A DNA stretch of 64,000 bases from Maritimibacter sp. HL-12. Lineage in GTDB: Bacteria > Pseudomonadota > Alphaproteobacteria > Rhodobacterales > Rhodobacteraceae. Under the pieces are notes generated by a model that had not been told where the DNA came from, did not search any database, and worked only from the letters and a program-made list of their open reading frames with translations. The translations under genes and the position numbers were made by a program. The stretch is from contig NZ_FXBQ01000001.1 in the NCBI RefSeq assembly GCF_900177545.1, forward strand, positions 1,792,122 to 1,856,121. The letters run 5' to 3'. The stretch's first letter is position 1. Each line of letters starts with the position of its first letter. Below, one piece after another: positions 9,373 through 18,845 of the stretch.

Positions 9373-10254
9373 TTGAAGATGGATCTTCGCGCTCTCGCGA
9401 TGGGGTTGGCCTTTGCCTTCATGTGGTCGTCGGCCTTCACCTCGGCGCGGATCATCGTGGCCGATGCGCCGCCGATCACCACGCTTGCCATCCGCTTCGT
9501 GATTTCGGGCCTGCTCGGGATCGTCATCGCCGCTGCGCTGGGCCAGAAGATCAGTCTTACCCGCGGGCAATGGCTCTCGGTCGTGGTGTTCGGGATCAGC
9601 CAGAACGCGCTCTACCTGGGCCTCAATTTCGTGGCCATGCAGTGGGTCGAGGCGGGGTTTGCCTCGATCATCGCCTCGTCAATGCCGTTGATCGTGGCGG
9701 CGCTGGGCTGGGCCGTCTTCCGAGACAAGCTCACGCCGCTGGCGCTTGCGGGTCTGGTGATGGGGTTCACCGGGGTGGCGCTGATCATGGGCACGCGGAT
9801 TTCCGGCGGCGTGGATATCGTCGGCGTCGTGCTATGCGTGATCGCGGCGCTCGCGCTCGCGGTCGCCACCCTGACCGTGCGCACGGCCTCCGGCGGCGGT
9901 AACCTCCTGATGGTGGTGGGGTTGCAGATGCTGGTGGGCGCGCTGGTGCTTGCCCCTTTCGGGATCGCCTTCGAAACCTTCGAGGTGACCTGGAGCTGGC
10001 AACTCGTGGTTGCCTTCATCTACACCACGCTGATCCCCGGACTTGCCGCCACCTGGGTCTGGTTTGCCCTGGTCGGGCGGATCGGCGCGGTGCGCGCCTC
10101 GACGTTCCACTTTCTCAACCCCTTCTTCGGCGTCACCATCGCCGCGTTCCTGCTCGGGGAAGAGCTTGGACCGCTCGACGTTCTCGGCGTCGCGATCGTC
10201 ACGCTCGGCATCCTCGCGGTACAGCTTGCGAAACAAAAGCCAACGGCTTCGTGA
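9373..10254 (+). CDS. EamA-family (DMT superfamily) transporter
   Basis: This is an integral membrane permease with about ten hydrophobic segments arranged as two EamA repeats. The first begins LAMGLAFAFMWSSAFTSARI and the second starts after the mid-protein SGGVDIVGVVLCVIAALAL. Family members export amino acids or metabolites; the substrate here is unknown. The GGAGG at 9361-9365 lies seven bases before a TTG at 9373 and thirteen before the ATG at 9379, so the TTG is the better-spaced start; using the ATG would shorten the protein by two residues. Confidence 0.85.
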   Translation: MKMDLRALAMGLAFAFMWSSAFTSARIIVADAPPITTLAIRFVISGLLGIVIAAALGQKISLTRGQWLSVVVFGISQNALYLGLNFVAMQWVEAGFASIIASSMPLIVAALGWAVFRDKLTPLALAGLVMGFTGVALIMGTRISGGVDIVGVVLCVIAALALAVATLTVRTASGGGNLLMVVGLQMLVGALVLAPFGIAFETFEVTWSWQLVVAFIYTTLIPGLAATWVWFALVGRIGAVRASTFHFLNPFFGVTIAAFLLGEELGPLDVLGVAIVTLGILAVQLAKQKPTAS

Positions 10255-10300
10255 AATCTGTTGAGATGACTTTGCCGGGCGCGCGGGTAGCTTCGCTGGC

Positions 10301-10996
10301 ATGGAATACATGCTCGCCTACGGCGCAGGACTTCTGACGCTCATCAATCCCTGCGTTCTGCCGGTGTTGCCGATCGTGCTGGCCAGTGCGCTGCAAGCCT
10401 CGCGGCTCGGCCCGGTCGCGCTCGCGGCGGGCATGAGCCTGTCTTTCGTCGCGTTGGGGCTGCTCGTCACCAGCTTTGGCCATGCCATCGGGATCACCGA
10501 AGACACGCTCGCGCAAGCGGGGGCAGTGCTGATGATCGGGTTCGGGTTGGTGCTGCTGGTGCCGCGCGCCAACGCCGCCTTTGCCAGCGCCACCGCCGGG
10601 TTTTCGGCACGGGCCGACACCGGGATCGGGGATCTGCCGCGCACCGGGCTCGCCGGACAATTTGCCGGCGGATTGCTGCTCGGTGCGGTCTGGAGCCCCT
10701 GCATCGGCCCCACGCTCGGTGGCGCTATTGCACTTGCCGCACAGGGGCAGAGCCTCGCCCACGCCGGCGCGATCATGACCGGGTTTGCCCTCGGTGTATC
10801 GACGCTGATCCTCGCGCTTGCCCATGGCCTGCGCGCCACCTCACTGCGCCCGCTCTCGGCGGCGGCCAAGCCGGTGCTCGGCGGCGCTTTCGTTCTGGTT
10901 GGCCTCGCCATCCTGTTCCGCCTCCACCACCTCGCCGAGGCCTGGCTCATCGGCCTGATGCCACCCTGGCTGCTTGAATTGTCCGTCTCGATCTGA
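10301..10996 (+). CDS. ccdA: CcdA-type thiol-disulfide transmembrane protein
   Basis: The 231-residue membrane protein of the CcdA/DsbD-beta family carries electrons from cytoplasmic thioredoxin across the inner membrane. The two redox cysteines are in NPCVLP (C18, first membrane segment) and SPCIGP (mid protein), with about six hydrophobic segments. The next gene, 11 bp downstream, encodes an exported thioredoxin-like protein, a natural redox partner. Such pairs reduce apocytochrome c cysteines or other periplasmic disulfides. Whether this one serves cytochrome c maturation is an inference; I see no ccm genes here. Confidence 0.88.
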   Translation: MEYMLAYGAGLLTLINPCVLPVLPIVLASALQASRLGPVALAAGMSLSFVALGLLVTSFGHAIGITEDTLAQAGAVLMIGFGLVLLVPRANAAFASATAGFSARADTGIGDLPRTGLAGQFAGGLLLGAVWSPCIGPTLGGAIALAAQGQSLAHAGAIMTGFALGVSTLILALAHGLRATSLRPLSAAAKPVLGGAFVLVGLAILFRLHHLAEAWLIGLMPPWLLELSVSI

Positions 10997-11007
10997 AGGA
11001 GATTTCC

Positions 11008-11421
11008 ATGAACCGCCGCGCCCTTCTTGCCACCTTGCCCGCCGCGATGCTGCTGCCCCGGCTCGGCCTCGCCGCGCCGCTGGCCTATGCGCCGGGACTG
11101 ATCAACGAGCGCCTCGATGCGGGCGAAACCCTGCTGGTCGATTTCTTTGCCCCGTGGTGCGGCACTTGCATTGTCCAGCACCGGGTGATGGACAAGCTCA
11201 AGGCCGAAAACCCGGCCTATGAGAACAAGATCACCTTCATCGAGGTGGACTGGGACACCTGGAAGCGGTCGGAACTGACCTCCGCGCTCAACGTGCCGCG
11301 CCGGTCCACGCTGATCGCCATCGGCCCCGACCGGCGCGAGATCGGCCGGATCGTGGCAGGCACCTCGCGCGATGATATCAAGGCGCTGCTCGATGCGGCC
11401 CTGGCCGCAGCTTCGGCCTAG
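11008..11421 (+). CDS. Exported thioredoxin-family protein
   Basis: The protein is 137 residues, with a signal sequence starting MNRRALLATLPAAML (twin Arg, so possibly Tat) and ending near LAAP. The mature part has the thioredoxin strand and active site, VDFFAPWCGTCIVQH. The CGTC pair differs from the classical CGPC. VPRRSTLIAIG takes the place of the cis-Pro loop, but with Arg-Ser where Pro-Thr is usual. It follows ccdA with a clear GAAGGAG ribosome binding site, so it is probably the periplasmic acceptor of CcdA electrons. The downstream target is unknown. Confidence 0.85.
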   Translation: MNRRALLATLPAAMLLPRLGLAAPLAYAPGLINERLDAGETLLVDFFAPWCGTCIVQHRVMDKLKAENPAYENKITFIEVDWDTWKRSELTSALNVPRRSTLIAIGPDRREIGRIVAGTSRDDIKALLDAALAAASA

Positions 11422-11446
11422 CCGGCAACCCCTCACAAGCGCCCTC

Positions 11447-11478
11447 AAAAAAAAGGGCCCCGCCATGAAGGCGGGGCT
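11447..11478 (-). terminator. Intrinsic terminator of ccrM
   Basis: Read on the minus strand, an 8-bp GC stem (GCCCCGCC at 11457-11464 pairing with GGCGGGGC at 11470-11477, loop ATGAA) is followed by a run of eight T (A tract 11447-11454 on the plus strand). It lies 79 bp past the ccrM stop. It may also help end the converging ccdA-thioredoxin transcript, but that side has no U tract. Confidence 0.8.
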
Positions 11479-11555
11479 CAGTCGGGGTGCCATGGCAAAA
11501 AGCCACGGCACAGGCGGTACCTCGTGTGCAGCGGCGCTTCTGGCCGCGTGAAATC

Positions 11556-12739
<1,184 letters not shown>

Positions 12740-12745
12740 AGGGAC

Positions 12746-13375
12746 TTACAGTTTTTCTTGATACAAGATATTGTGCACCGGACGGAACGAACGCCTATGG
12801 TGTGGGGTCACCCCGAGATCTTGGAGCGCCGAAATGTGGCTTTTTGACGGATATCCGGCATTGCGCTCCCATCCATAGCCGGGATGCTGTTGCGCAAGAT
12901 CCACCATGATCCTGTCGCGCGTCACTTTTGCCACGATCGAGGCAGCGGCGATCGAGAGCGCCCGTCCGTCGCCCTTCACCACGGCTACGGCCGGCAGGGT
13001 CAGCCCCTTCGGGACAAGATTGCCGTCAATCAGCAGATGATCGGGTGTCGGCGCGAGTGCCGCGATGGCGCGCTCCATCGCCAGATGCGCGGCCCGCAGG
13101 ATATTCAAGCTGTCGATCTCGGCAACGCTTGCATGGGCGACCGAGACCGCGGCCCGCGCCATGATCTCGTCAAACAGCGCCTCGCGGCGACGAGCGGTGA
13201 GCTTCTTCGAGTCGTTCAGCCCGGCGGGAATGTCGTCGGGGTTCAGCACCACGGCGGCGGCGGTGACCGGGCCCGCCAACGGGCCGCGGCCAACTTCATC
13301 CACCCCGGCCACCCGGGTTGCGCCCGCCGCGATGGCGGCGGCTTCAAGCGAGAAATCGGGGCCAGGAGCGTTCAT
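12746..13375 (-). CDS. rnhB: Ribonuclease HII
   Basis: The 209-residue cytoplasmic endonuclease cuts RNA in RNA-DNA hybrids and removes single ribonucleotides. The family motif GVDEVGRGPLAGPV carries the catalytic Asp-Glu-Gly. The third Asp is in LLIDGN, and the SIAAASIVAKVTRDR block is typical. The start at 13375 is preceded by GAGG on the coding strand; a longer in-frame extension lacks similarity. ccrM follows in the same direction. In Rhodobacterales rnhB commonly sits next to ccrM. Confidence 0.95.
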   Translation of the reverse strand: MNAPGPDFSLEAAAIAAGATRVAGVDEVGRGPLAGPVTAAAVVLNPDDIPAGLNDSKKLTARRREALFDEIMARAAVSVAHASVAEIDSLNILRAAHLAMERAIAALAPTPDHLLIDGNLVPKGLTLPAVAVVKGDGRALSIAAASIVAKVTRDRIMVDLAQQHPGYGWERNAGYPSKSHISALQDLGVTPHHRRSFRPVHNILYQEKL

Positions 13376-13411
13376 GCGGCTTGCCTCGCGCATCATCGCC
13401 CGAGGCGCAAG

Positions 13412-13440
13412 AAAAAAGGGCGGGGGGCCGTAGCCCGCCC
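13412..13440 (-). terminator. Intrinsic terminator of the secreted protein gene at 13492
   Basis: On the minus strand GGGCGGG (complement of 13434-13440) pairs with CCCGCCC (complement of 13418-13424) across a nine-base loop and is followed by six T. It separates the 13492-14004 gene from rnhB. Confidence 0.7.
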
Positions 13441-13491
13441 GCCCCGGAAGCGCGGAAACCTGCGACGATCCGCGCCCCGGTCTTGTGGTTG

Positions 13492-14004
13492 TCAGTTGCG
13501 CGACGTGCGCGGTCCGCGCTGGCCGACCTCGCGGTAGCCAAAGCGCGAGAGGCACTGTGCGTTGTAGGCGTTGACGTTGCGGCCACGGCGCGGCACCCAG
13601 ACCTTTTCTTCGCAACGGTCGGGCAGGAACGCCCAGTGATCGAAATTCTTCACGAGGCAGTGGCGGCCATGATAGGTGCCCCGGTCGGGCCCGCGATGGA
13701 CGGTGAATTCGCACTGGCTCGGCAAGGCCTTGCGCGGATCGGCACGGTTGGGGCCGCGCCGGTGTCCGGGCTTGCCCGGCTTCGGCCCATGCCGGTTGAT
13801 CACAACCTTGCCGTTGGACTCCTTCGCGGCGGAGGCGATGATCCCCGCGGTCATCAGCGCAAAGAAGGAAGCGGCGGCAATGGCACCGATTTCCTTTTCA
13901 CCGGCGTGGGCAGGCGTTGCCGTGATCGGCGAAAACGCAAGCGAGGCGGAAAGCGCCGTCACGATCGCGGTGCGGGCAAAGGTCTTGGGAAAAAAGCGTT
14001 TCAT
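13492..14004 (-). CDS. Secreted basic protein of unknown function
   Basis: The protein is 170 residues from the ATG at 14004, preceded by AAAGGACAAGAC. It has a Sec signal peptide that ends at PAHA before GEKE, then a hydrophobic stretch (IGAIAAASFFALMTAGIIASA) that may anchor it. The rest is a Gly/Pro/Arg/Lys-rich linker and a C-terminal module with four Cys (CEFTV, HCLVK, DRCEEK, AQCLSRFG), probably two disulfides. I recognise no family with confidence. It has its own terminator and a divergent promoter region with repeats. Confidence 0.7.
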   Translation of the reverse strand: MKRFFPKTFARTAIVTALSASLAFSPITATPAHAGEKEIGAIAAASFFALMTAGIIASAAKESNGKVVINRHGPKPGKPGHRRGPNRADPRKALPSQCEFTVHRGPDRGTYHGRHCLVKNFDHWAFLPDRCEEKVWVPRRGRNVNAYNAQCLSRFGYREVGQRGPRTSRN

Positions 14005-14092
14005 GTCTTGTCCTTTCCGTGGTGTGTGGCCCGGGTGGAGCCTTTGGAGATCGAGGTGGGACAAGCCTGTGCGGTGTCGGCACAGACAGGCA

Positions 14093-14144
14093 ATATCACG
14101 CGGTTGATATCGGATAGCAGGCCCGCAGGGGCGGTTTGATATTG
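14093..14144. promoter_or_regulatory. Repeated GATAT elements between divergent genes
   Basis: ATATCA-CGCGGT-TGATAT at 14093-14110 is a perfect 6-bp inverted repeat. A related element, GCGGTTTGATATTG, follows at 14131-14144 and repeats the GCGGTTGATAT at 14101-14110. All lie in the 173-bp gap between the minus-strand secreted protein and the plus-strand operon at 14178. They look like binding sites for one regulator. The winged-helix protein at 14452 is a candidate by position only. Confidence 0.35.
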
Positions 14145-14177
14145 AATAACCAACGCCTTGCGCGCAGGGTTCGCTGC

Positions 14178-14480
14178 ATGAAACGCAAGCTTTTTTCCCT
14201 CGCGCTCGGCGCTGTGTTCACCTTGGCCGCCATGCCCGCTGCTGCGGAGTGCTATGCCGATTACAAGGCCAAGCGCGACAACCCGCTGCGGCTGCATTAC
14301 GGTGTGATCGAGCTGCCCGATGCCGCCTGCGGTTCGCACGAAGCCGCCGCGTCGGAGATCGCGGAACGGATCGGCGGCGATGGCTGGACTCTGCTCGATG
14401 TCGTCTCGATCTTCGGGGCGGCTGATCTGGACGATGACAAGAGGAAAGAGAGTGCGGGAGACTACTACCTCCGCTACTGA
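14178..14480 (+). CDS. Secreted conserved-type protein, unknown function
   Basis: The protein is 100 residues from the ATG at 14178, with a clear Sec signal peptide (KRKLFSLALGAVFTLAAMPAAA) cleaved before ECYADYKAK. Two Cys flank the mature N-terminal half and could form a disulfide. GVIELPD is the most distinctive short block. No known domain is recognised. The next gene starts inside this one (GTG at 14452, overlap 29 bp), so the two are translationally linked, and the membrane winged-helix protein may work with it. Confidence 0.75.
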   Translation: MKRKLFSLALGAVFTLAAMPAAAECYADYKAKRDNPLRLHYGVIELPDAACGSHEAAASEIAERIGGDGWTLLDVVSIFGAADLDDDKRKESAGDYYLRY

Positions 14481-15153
14481 GGCGCGGCTTGCGGGCAACC
14501 GGGTTGCGACGATCGGGATTCTCGCGGTGGTCGCCATCCTGGGCGTGGCGGCGGTACTCCTGTTTCTAAACCTGCCCGACGCAAACGCCTTCAACGCCCG
14601 TGTTGAGCGGATCTTCGTCGAGAACGATCTCACCTCCGAGGCCGAGATCAAGCTGCTCGAAATCCTCGCGCAATCCGGCACCGCCTTCTCCGATACGCTC
14701 ACGAGCTACCGGGTGGTGATCTTCGTCCTGATGCTTTTCGCCGCCGGGCTGCTGGTGGCGGCCCTTGTCTTCGTGCTCACGATCATCGCGCTCAACCGCC
14801 GGATGGGCGAGATCGAGCGCGCCGGCATCCAGGTAAACTCCCTGATCATCAGCCGGGCCGACCGGGCTGTGTATCTCAACAACATGGAGTTCACCCTCAC
14901 CGAAGCCGCGATCGAAACGCTCGCGGTGCTGGCGGAGGCGCGGATGGATGACGATGTGCTCACCGGTGCCGAGATCGAGGCGGTGATCTCGGGGCGCCTC
15001 GCCGCCGATTGCGACGAAGCCGCCGGGGCGACGCGGATCAAGCGCTTGCGTGATGCGCTGGGCAACCAGCTCATGTCGGAACTGCTCGTGCGCACCATCG
15101 CCCGGCGCGGCTACATGCTGTCGATCGACAAGGACGTGATCCGCATGGTCTGA
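14452..15153 (+). CDS. Membrane protein with C-terminal winged-helix domain
   Basis: The protein is 233 residues if translation starts at the GTG at 14452, which follows GAGGAAAGAG; no ATG fits well. Two membrane segments are seen, VATIGILAVVAILGVAAVLL and VVIFVLMLFAAGLLVAALVF, with a loop of about 60 residues between them that contains FVENDLTSEAEIKLLEIL. After the second segment the C-terminal 90 residues resemble an OmpR-type winged helix: FTLTEAAIETLAVLAEA, then ATRIKRLRDALG, then the wing RRGYMLSI. ToxR/CadC proteins have the reverse order, with an N-terminal DNA-binding domain. A membrane-tethered regulator is inferred; DNA binding is unproven. Confidence 0.7.
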   Translation: MRETTTSATEARLAGNRVATIGILAVVAILGVAAVLLFLNLPDANAFNARVERIFVENDLTSEAEIKLLEILAQSGTAFSDTLTSYRVVIFVLMLFAAGLLVAALVFVLTIIALNRRMGEIERAGIQVNSLIISRADRAVYLNNMEFTLTEAAIETLAVLAEARMDDDVLTGAEIEAVISGRLAADCDEAAGATRIKRLRDALGNQLMSELLVRTIARRGYMLSIDKDVIRMV

Positions 15154-15307
15154 GCCCGCCGACCGTCACTCCCCGAGAGCAACTCCTCGAGCGCGAACTC
15201 GATTATGTTGTCGATCGGCGTCACTCGCACCACACACTACATCGGCTCGCCCTGATACAGGCGAGAAATGGAAGACCAAAAGGAAAATCGGCAAAATTGT
15301 CTCGAGC

Positions 15308-15384
15308 TGGCGACCCCGGCAGGATTCGAACCTGCAACCTGCCCCTTAGGAGGGGGCTGCTCTATCCAGTTGAGCCACGGGGCC
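15308..15384 (-). tRNA. tRNA-Arg (anticodon CCT)
   Basis: This is a 77-nt tRNA on the minus strand with encoded CCA. The acceptor GGCCCCG pairs with CGGGGTC (one G-U), the D stem is GCTC/GAGC, and the T arm is GCAGG-TTCGAAT-CCTGC. The anticodon stem GCCCC/GGGGC holds the loop CTCCTAA, giving anticodon CCT, which reads AGG. AGG is a rare Arg codon in this GC-rich genome. Confidence 0.97.
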
Positions 15385-15425
15385 GCGCGCGGCCTTAATG
15401 GCGATTCGCGCTGGTTTTGTCCATG

Positions 15426-16508
15426 TTATTCCGGGTAGCGGCCCTCGGAAGGGCGCAGTCTCAGCGTATCTCCGTGCCGGATCTTCGGGTTGAGTTCCAC
15501 CCGTTCGCCGCGCGCCGGGCTTTCCCCGGCTTCGCTCGCCGCGGCCCCCTGCGCAATGATCTCGGCAGCCTTGCGGCCGATTTCGGCGCGGCACGAATCC
15601 ATCGTTGCGAGCTGCATGGAAAAGCCATCGAGCAGTTCGATGCCGTTGAATCCGGCCAGTCCGAGGTGCCCGGGCACGTCAATCTTCGCTTCGAGGCAAT
15701 GCAGCAGCCCACCCGCGCCGATCATGTCGTTGGAGTAATAGAGAAAGTCGATCTCGGGGCTGCGGTCAAGGATCGCCGCCGTCATCTCGCGGCCTTTCGC
15801 CAGCGCCGAACCGCCCGCGTAGAACTCCTGGTCGACAACCTCCAGCCCGGCTTTCGCCAGCGCCTCGGTGAAACCTTCGAACCGTTTGCGGGCGCGGTGA
15901 TCGAGCGGCATCTTGGTGCCGAGGAAGCCGATCTTGCGGTAGCCGGCCTTGATGATCGACTCGGCCATCATCCGCCCGGCCCGGCGATGCGAAATGCCGA
16001 CCACGCTGTCAATCGGCGTTCCGTCGGTATCCATGATCTCGACGACGGGAATGCCGGCACCACGCAACATCGCCTTGGACGCCTCGGAATGTTCGAGGCC
16101 GGCGATGATCACCCCCGAGGGCCGCCACGAAAGCATCTCGTAGAGCACCTTTTCCTCGCGCTCCGGGAGATAGTTCGTCACCCCCACCACCGGCTGAAGC
16201 GGGGTGTTGTCGAGCACATCCGAGATCGCCGTCAGAACCCGGGGAAAAACCATGTTCGACAGCGAGGGGATGATCACCGCCACGAGGTTGACCCGCTGCG
16301 ATGCGAGCGCGCCGGCGATCTTGTTGGGCACGTAGCCGAGCTCCTTGGCGGCCGCGAGCACGACCGTTCTCGTGGCTTCACTCACATCGCCCCGGCCACG
16401 CAAGACGCGGCTCACGGTCATCTCCGATACGCCCGAGGCTTCAGCGACGTCGCGCAAGGTGAGCGGGCGTTTCGGCGCGGTGGGTTTTTCGTCGGTCACG
16501 GCGGTCAT
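15426..16508 (-). CDS. LacI-family transcriptional regulator
   Basis: The protein is 360 residues. The N-terminal helix-turn-helix is LRDVAEASGVSEMTVSRVL, followed by the hinge helix (NKIAGALASQR) and a periplasmic-binding-protein-like effector domain with VGISHRRAG, KIGFLGTK and FLYYSNDMIGAGGL. The sequence resembles the GntR (gluconate) branch, so a sugar acid effector is plausible, but no sugar transport or catabolic genes are adjacent. The ATG at 16508 is preferred to an in-frame GTG at 16520. The tRNA-Arg gene lies just downstream on the same strand. Confidence 0.88.
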   Translation of the reverse strand: MTAVTDEKPTAPKRPLTLRDVAEASGVSEMTVSRVLRGRGDVSEATRTVVLAAAKELGYVPNKIAGALASQRVNLVAVIIPSLSNMVFPRVLTAISDVLDNTPLQPVVGVTNYLPEREEKVLYEMLSWRPSGVIIAGLEHSEASKAMLRGAGIPVVEIMDTDGTPIDSVVGISHRRAGRMMAESIIKAGYRKIGFLGTKMPLDHRARKRFEGFTEALAKAGLEVVDQEFYAGGSALAKGREMTAAILDRSPEIDFLYYSNDMIGAGGLLHCLEAKIDVPGHLGLAGFNGIELLDGFSMQLATMDSCRAEIGRKAAEIIAQGAAASEAGESPARGERVELNPKIRHGDTLRLRPSEGRYPE

Positions 16509-16618
16509 CCATCTCTTCACGCGGGGAATTTGGCCGATGTTAGCGGCAATACCCCGGCGAGTCCAAGCATTGAAACAAGGAGCGGTATCGCTAACGATGC
16601 CATCGAAAGCAACACCGG

Positions 16619-17395
16619 TCAGGCAAGCCTAGAGACGATGCTTTCGAGCAGCCCGGGGCCCGCCGCAACAACGCCATCGACTTGCGGCAAAGTGGCATTG
16701 AAGCGCAGTTGCGCCCCCTTGCGATCGCTCACCCGGCCTCCCGCCTCGCCAACGATCAGCGCACCTGCGGCCACATCCCATTCCCAGGTCGGGCGCAGGG
16801 TGAGCATGGCATCGAAGCGGCCTTCCGCGACGAGGCTCATCCGGTAGGCCAACGAGGAGCGGAACTGGCGGTTCACTCTCGGCACGTCCGCCCCGGCCCA
16901 GAACCACGGCTCGAAGTTCGGCCGGGTCGCCAGTACGCTGGCCCCCTCGAACTCGCTGTTGGACGAAACCGTGATGTGCGTGCCGTTCAGCGTGGCACCA
17001 CGACCCTTGGCCGCGGCATAGAGCTTGTCTGCCATCGGCAGGTAGACGACCGCGGCAACCGCCTCGCCATTGTCGACCACGGCGAGCGAATGCGCCCAGT
17101 TGTGGTCGCCCTCGATGAAGGCACGGGTGCCATCGAGCGGGTCGATCACGAAGGCGCGGGCGGCGTCGAGCCGGTCGGGGCTGTCGGGGGTTTCTTCCGA
17201 AAGCCAACCATAACCCGGCCGCGCCCCGAGCAGGTCCGCGGCCAGCATGTCGTTCACCGCGATATCGGCCTCGGTAACTGGCCCGGCACCCGGCTTTTCC
17301 CAGGTGCGAGGGCTTTGCCGGAAGAATCTTCGCGCGATCTCGCCCGCCGCCTGCGCGGCATCGACGAGCAGCGCGAGATCGTCAGGCTCCGGCAA
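16619..17395 (-). CDS. Inositol monophosphatase-family phosphatase (CysQ-like)
   Basis: The 258-residue cytoplasmic Mg-dependent phosphatase has the family metal sites: VTEADIAVND, EETPD, DPLDGTRAF and the C-terminal WEWDVAAGALIVGEAGG. Features such as the EGDHNWAHSLAVV loop suit the 3'(2'),5'-bisphosphate nucleotidase (CysQ) branch, which recycles PAP from sulfate assimilation, better than SuhB. Substrate choice within this superfamily is hard to call by eye. The start overlaps the end of the upstream pmbA gene by 14 bp, so the two share a transcript. Confidence 0.85.
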   Translation of the reverse strand: MPEPDDLALLVDAAQAAGEIARRFFRQSPRTWEKPGAGPVTEADIAVNDMLAADLLGARPGYGWLSEETPDSPDRLDAARAFVIDPLDGTRAFIEGDHNWAHSLAVVDNGEAVAAVVYLPMADKLYAAAKGRGATLNGTHITVSSNSEFEGASVLATRPNFEPWFWAGADVPRVNRQFRSSLAYRMSLVAEGRFDAMLTLRPTWEWDVAAGALIVGEAGGRVSDRKGAQLRFNATLPQVDGVVAAGPGLLESIVSRLA

Positions 17396-18728
17396 GGGTC
17401 AGCCCCTCGACCAGCAACGAGGGCACCATCCGCGACTTGTGCGGTTCGGCATCGTTCGCCGGGATCATGCGCTGGAACATGTCGATCAGGTTGCCCGCGA
17501 TGGTGCATTCGTTCACCGGGTAGGTGATCACGCCGTTCTCGACCCAGAAGCCCGAGGCACCGCGCGAGTAGTCGCCGGTGTTGGGGTTGACCGTCGAGCC
17601 GATCAGCGAGGTGACGAGAAGGCCGGTGCCCATATCGCGCAACAGATCGGCGCGGCTCGCGGTGCCTTGCGTCAGCGCCACGTTCGACACGCTGGGTGAT
17701 GGCGGTGCCGAGGTGCCGCGCGCGGCGTTGGCGGTGCTTTCCATGCCGAGCTTGCGGGCGGTGGCAAGATCGAGTGTCCAGCCAGTGAGAATGCCGTCTT
17801 CCACGAGGGCGCGGCGCGCGGTGGGTAGCCCCTCACCGTCGAACGGGCGCGACCCCGAGATCCGCGCCCGGTGCGGGTCTTCGATCAGCGAAAGCGACTC
17901 GGGCAACACCTGTTTGCCGAGGTGGCCGCGCAGGAAGGAGGAGCCGCGCACGATCGAGGAACCGTTGATCGCCACCAGCAAATGGCCGACGATGGATGCG
18001 GAAACGCGCTCGTGGAACAGCACCGGGAAGCTGCCCGAAGGGGGTTTTTTCGCCCCTGACCGCGCGGCCGCCCGTTCGCCCGCGATACGGCCGATGTCCT
18101 CCGGGCTGGGCAGATCGACCTGGAACAACCGGCTCTCGCCGTTGTAGTCGCGCTCCATGTCTGGACCGGTGCCGGAGATCGCCGCAAGCGAGAGGGCGCG
18201 GTCGGTGCGGCCGTAGCCGCCCGAAAAGCCGTTGCTGGCGGCAAGGTGAATTTGCCGCCGCCCGTATCCGGCAGAGGTGGATTGCACCTGGCTCACGCCC
18301 GCGACGGCCAGCGCCGCTGCCTCGGCGCGGCGGGCGTGGTCTTCCAGTTCGGCCGGCTCGGGTTCGGATGCCGGGTCTTCAAGCTCCAGCGACGCCACGT
18401 CCCAGTCGCGGGCAAGCTGCGACGGATCTGCAAGCCCCGCGGTCGGGTCTTCCGGTGCCTCGCGGGCCATGGCCACGGCGCGCTCGGCCATCGTGGCGAT
18501 GGTGGCGGCGGAGGTATCGGACGCCGAAACGCTGGCCTGCCGCTGCCCGATCAACACGCGCAGCCCAATATCGACCCCTTCGGAGCGCTCGGCATGTTCG
18601 AGCTTGCCCTTGAGCACGTCGATCGAGAGCGAGGTGCCGGAAACCGCGATGGCATCGGCGGCATCGGCCCCGGCCTTTTTCGCGGCATCAAGCAGGTGCT
18701 GGGTCAGACTGTCGAGCGAGTTCGTCAT
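17382..18728 (-). CDS. pmbA: TldD/PmbA-family metalloprotease component
   Basis: The protein is 448 residues, the usual PmbA (TldE) length. TldD-TldE heterodimers process modified peptides and the antitoxin CcdA in E. coli. The family region is seen in SFPVLFHERVSASIVGHLL and in the C-terminal TGLLVTSLIGSTVNPNTGDY plus NECTIAGNL. PmbA lacks the HExxxH zinc site of TldD, and none is seen here. tldD is not in this window. The start at 18728 gives the standard N terminus; the frame is open upstream, antisense to the SDR gene, without similarity. cysQ-like follows with a 14-bp overlap. Confidence 0.9.
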   Translation of the reverse strand: MTNSLDSLTQHLLDAAKKAGADAADAIAVSGTSLSIDVLKGKLEHAERSEGVDIGLRVLIGQRQASVSASDTSAATIATMAERAVAMAREAPEDPTAGLADPSQLARDWDVASLELEDPASEPEPAELEDHARRAEAAALAVAGVSQVQSTSAGYGRRQIHLAASNGFSGGYGRTDRALSLAAISGTGPDMERDYNGESRLFQVDLPSPEDIGRIAGERAAARSGAKKPPSGSFPVLFHERVSASIVGHLLVAINGSSIVRGSSFLRGHLGKQVLPESLSLIEDPHRARISGSRPFDGEGLPTARRALVEDGILTGWTLDLATARKLGMESTANAARGTSAPPSPSVSNVALTQGTASRADLLRDMGTGLLVTSLIGSTVNPNTGDYSRGASGFWVENGVITYPVNECTIAGNLIDMFQRMIPANDAEPHKSRMVPSLLVEGLTLAGA

Positions 18729-18845
18729 GCGGAATCCTTTGCGTGTTGAAGCTGAGGTAAACGCCCCGGACCCATCCCGCAAGTCACCGGCACTGGAATG
18801 GCACCGCGCCTTGCGGTAGCCATGGGCTGAAGCGGAGGGTTCGCG

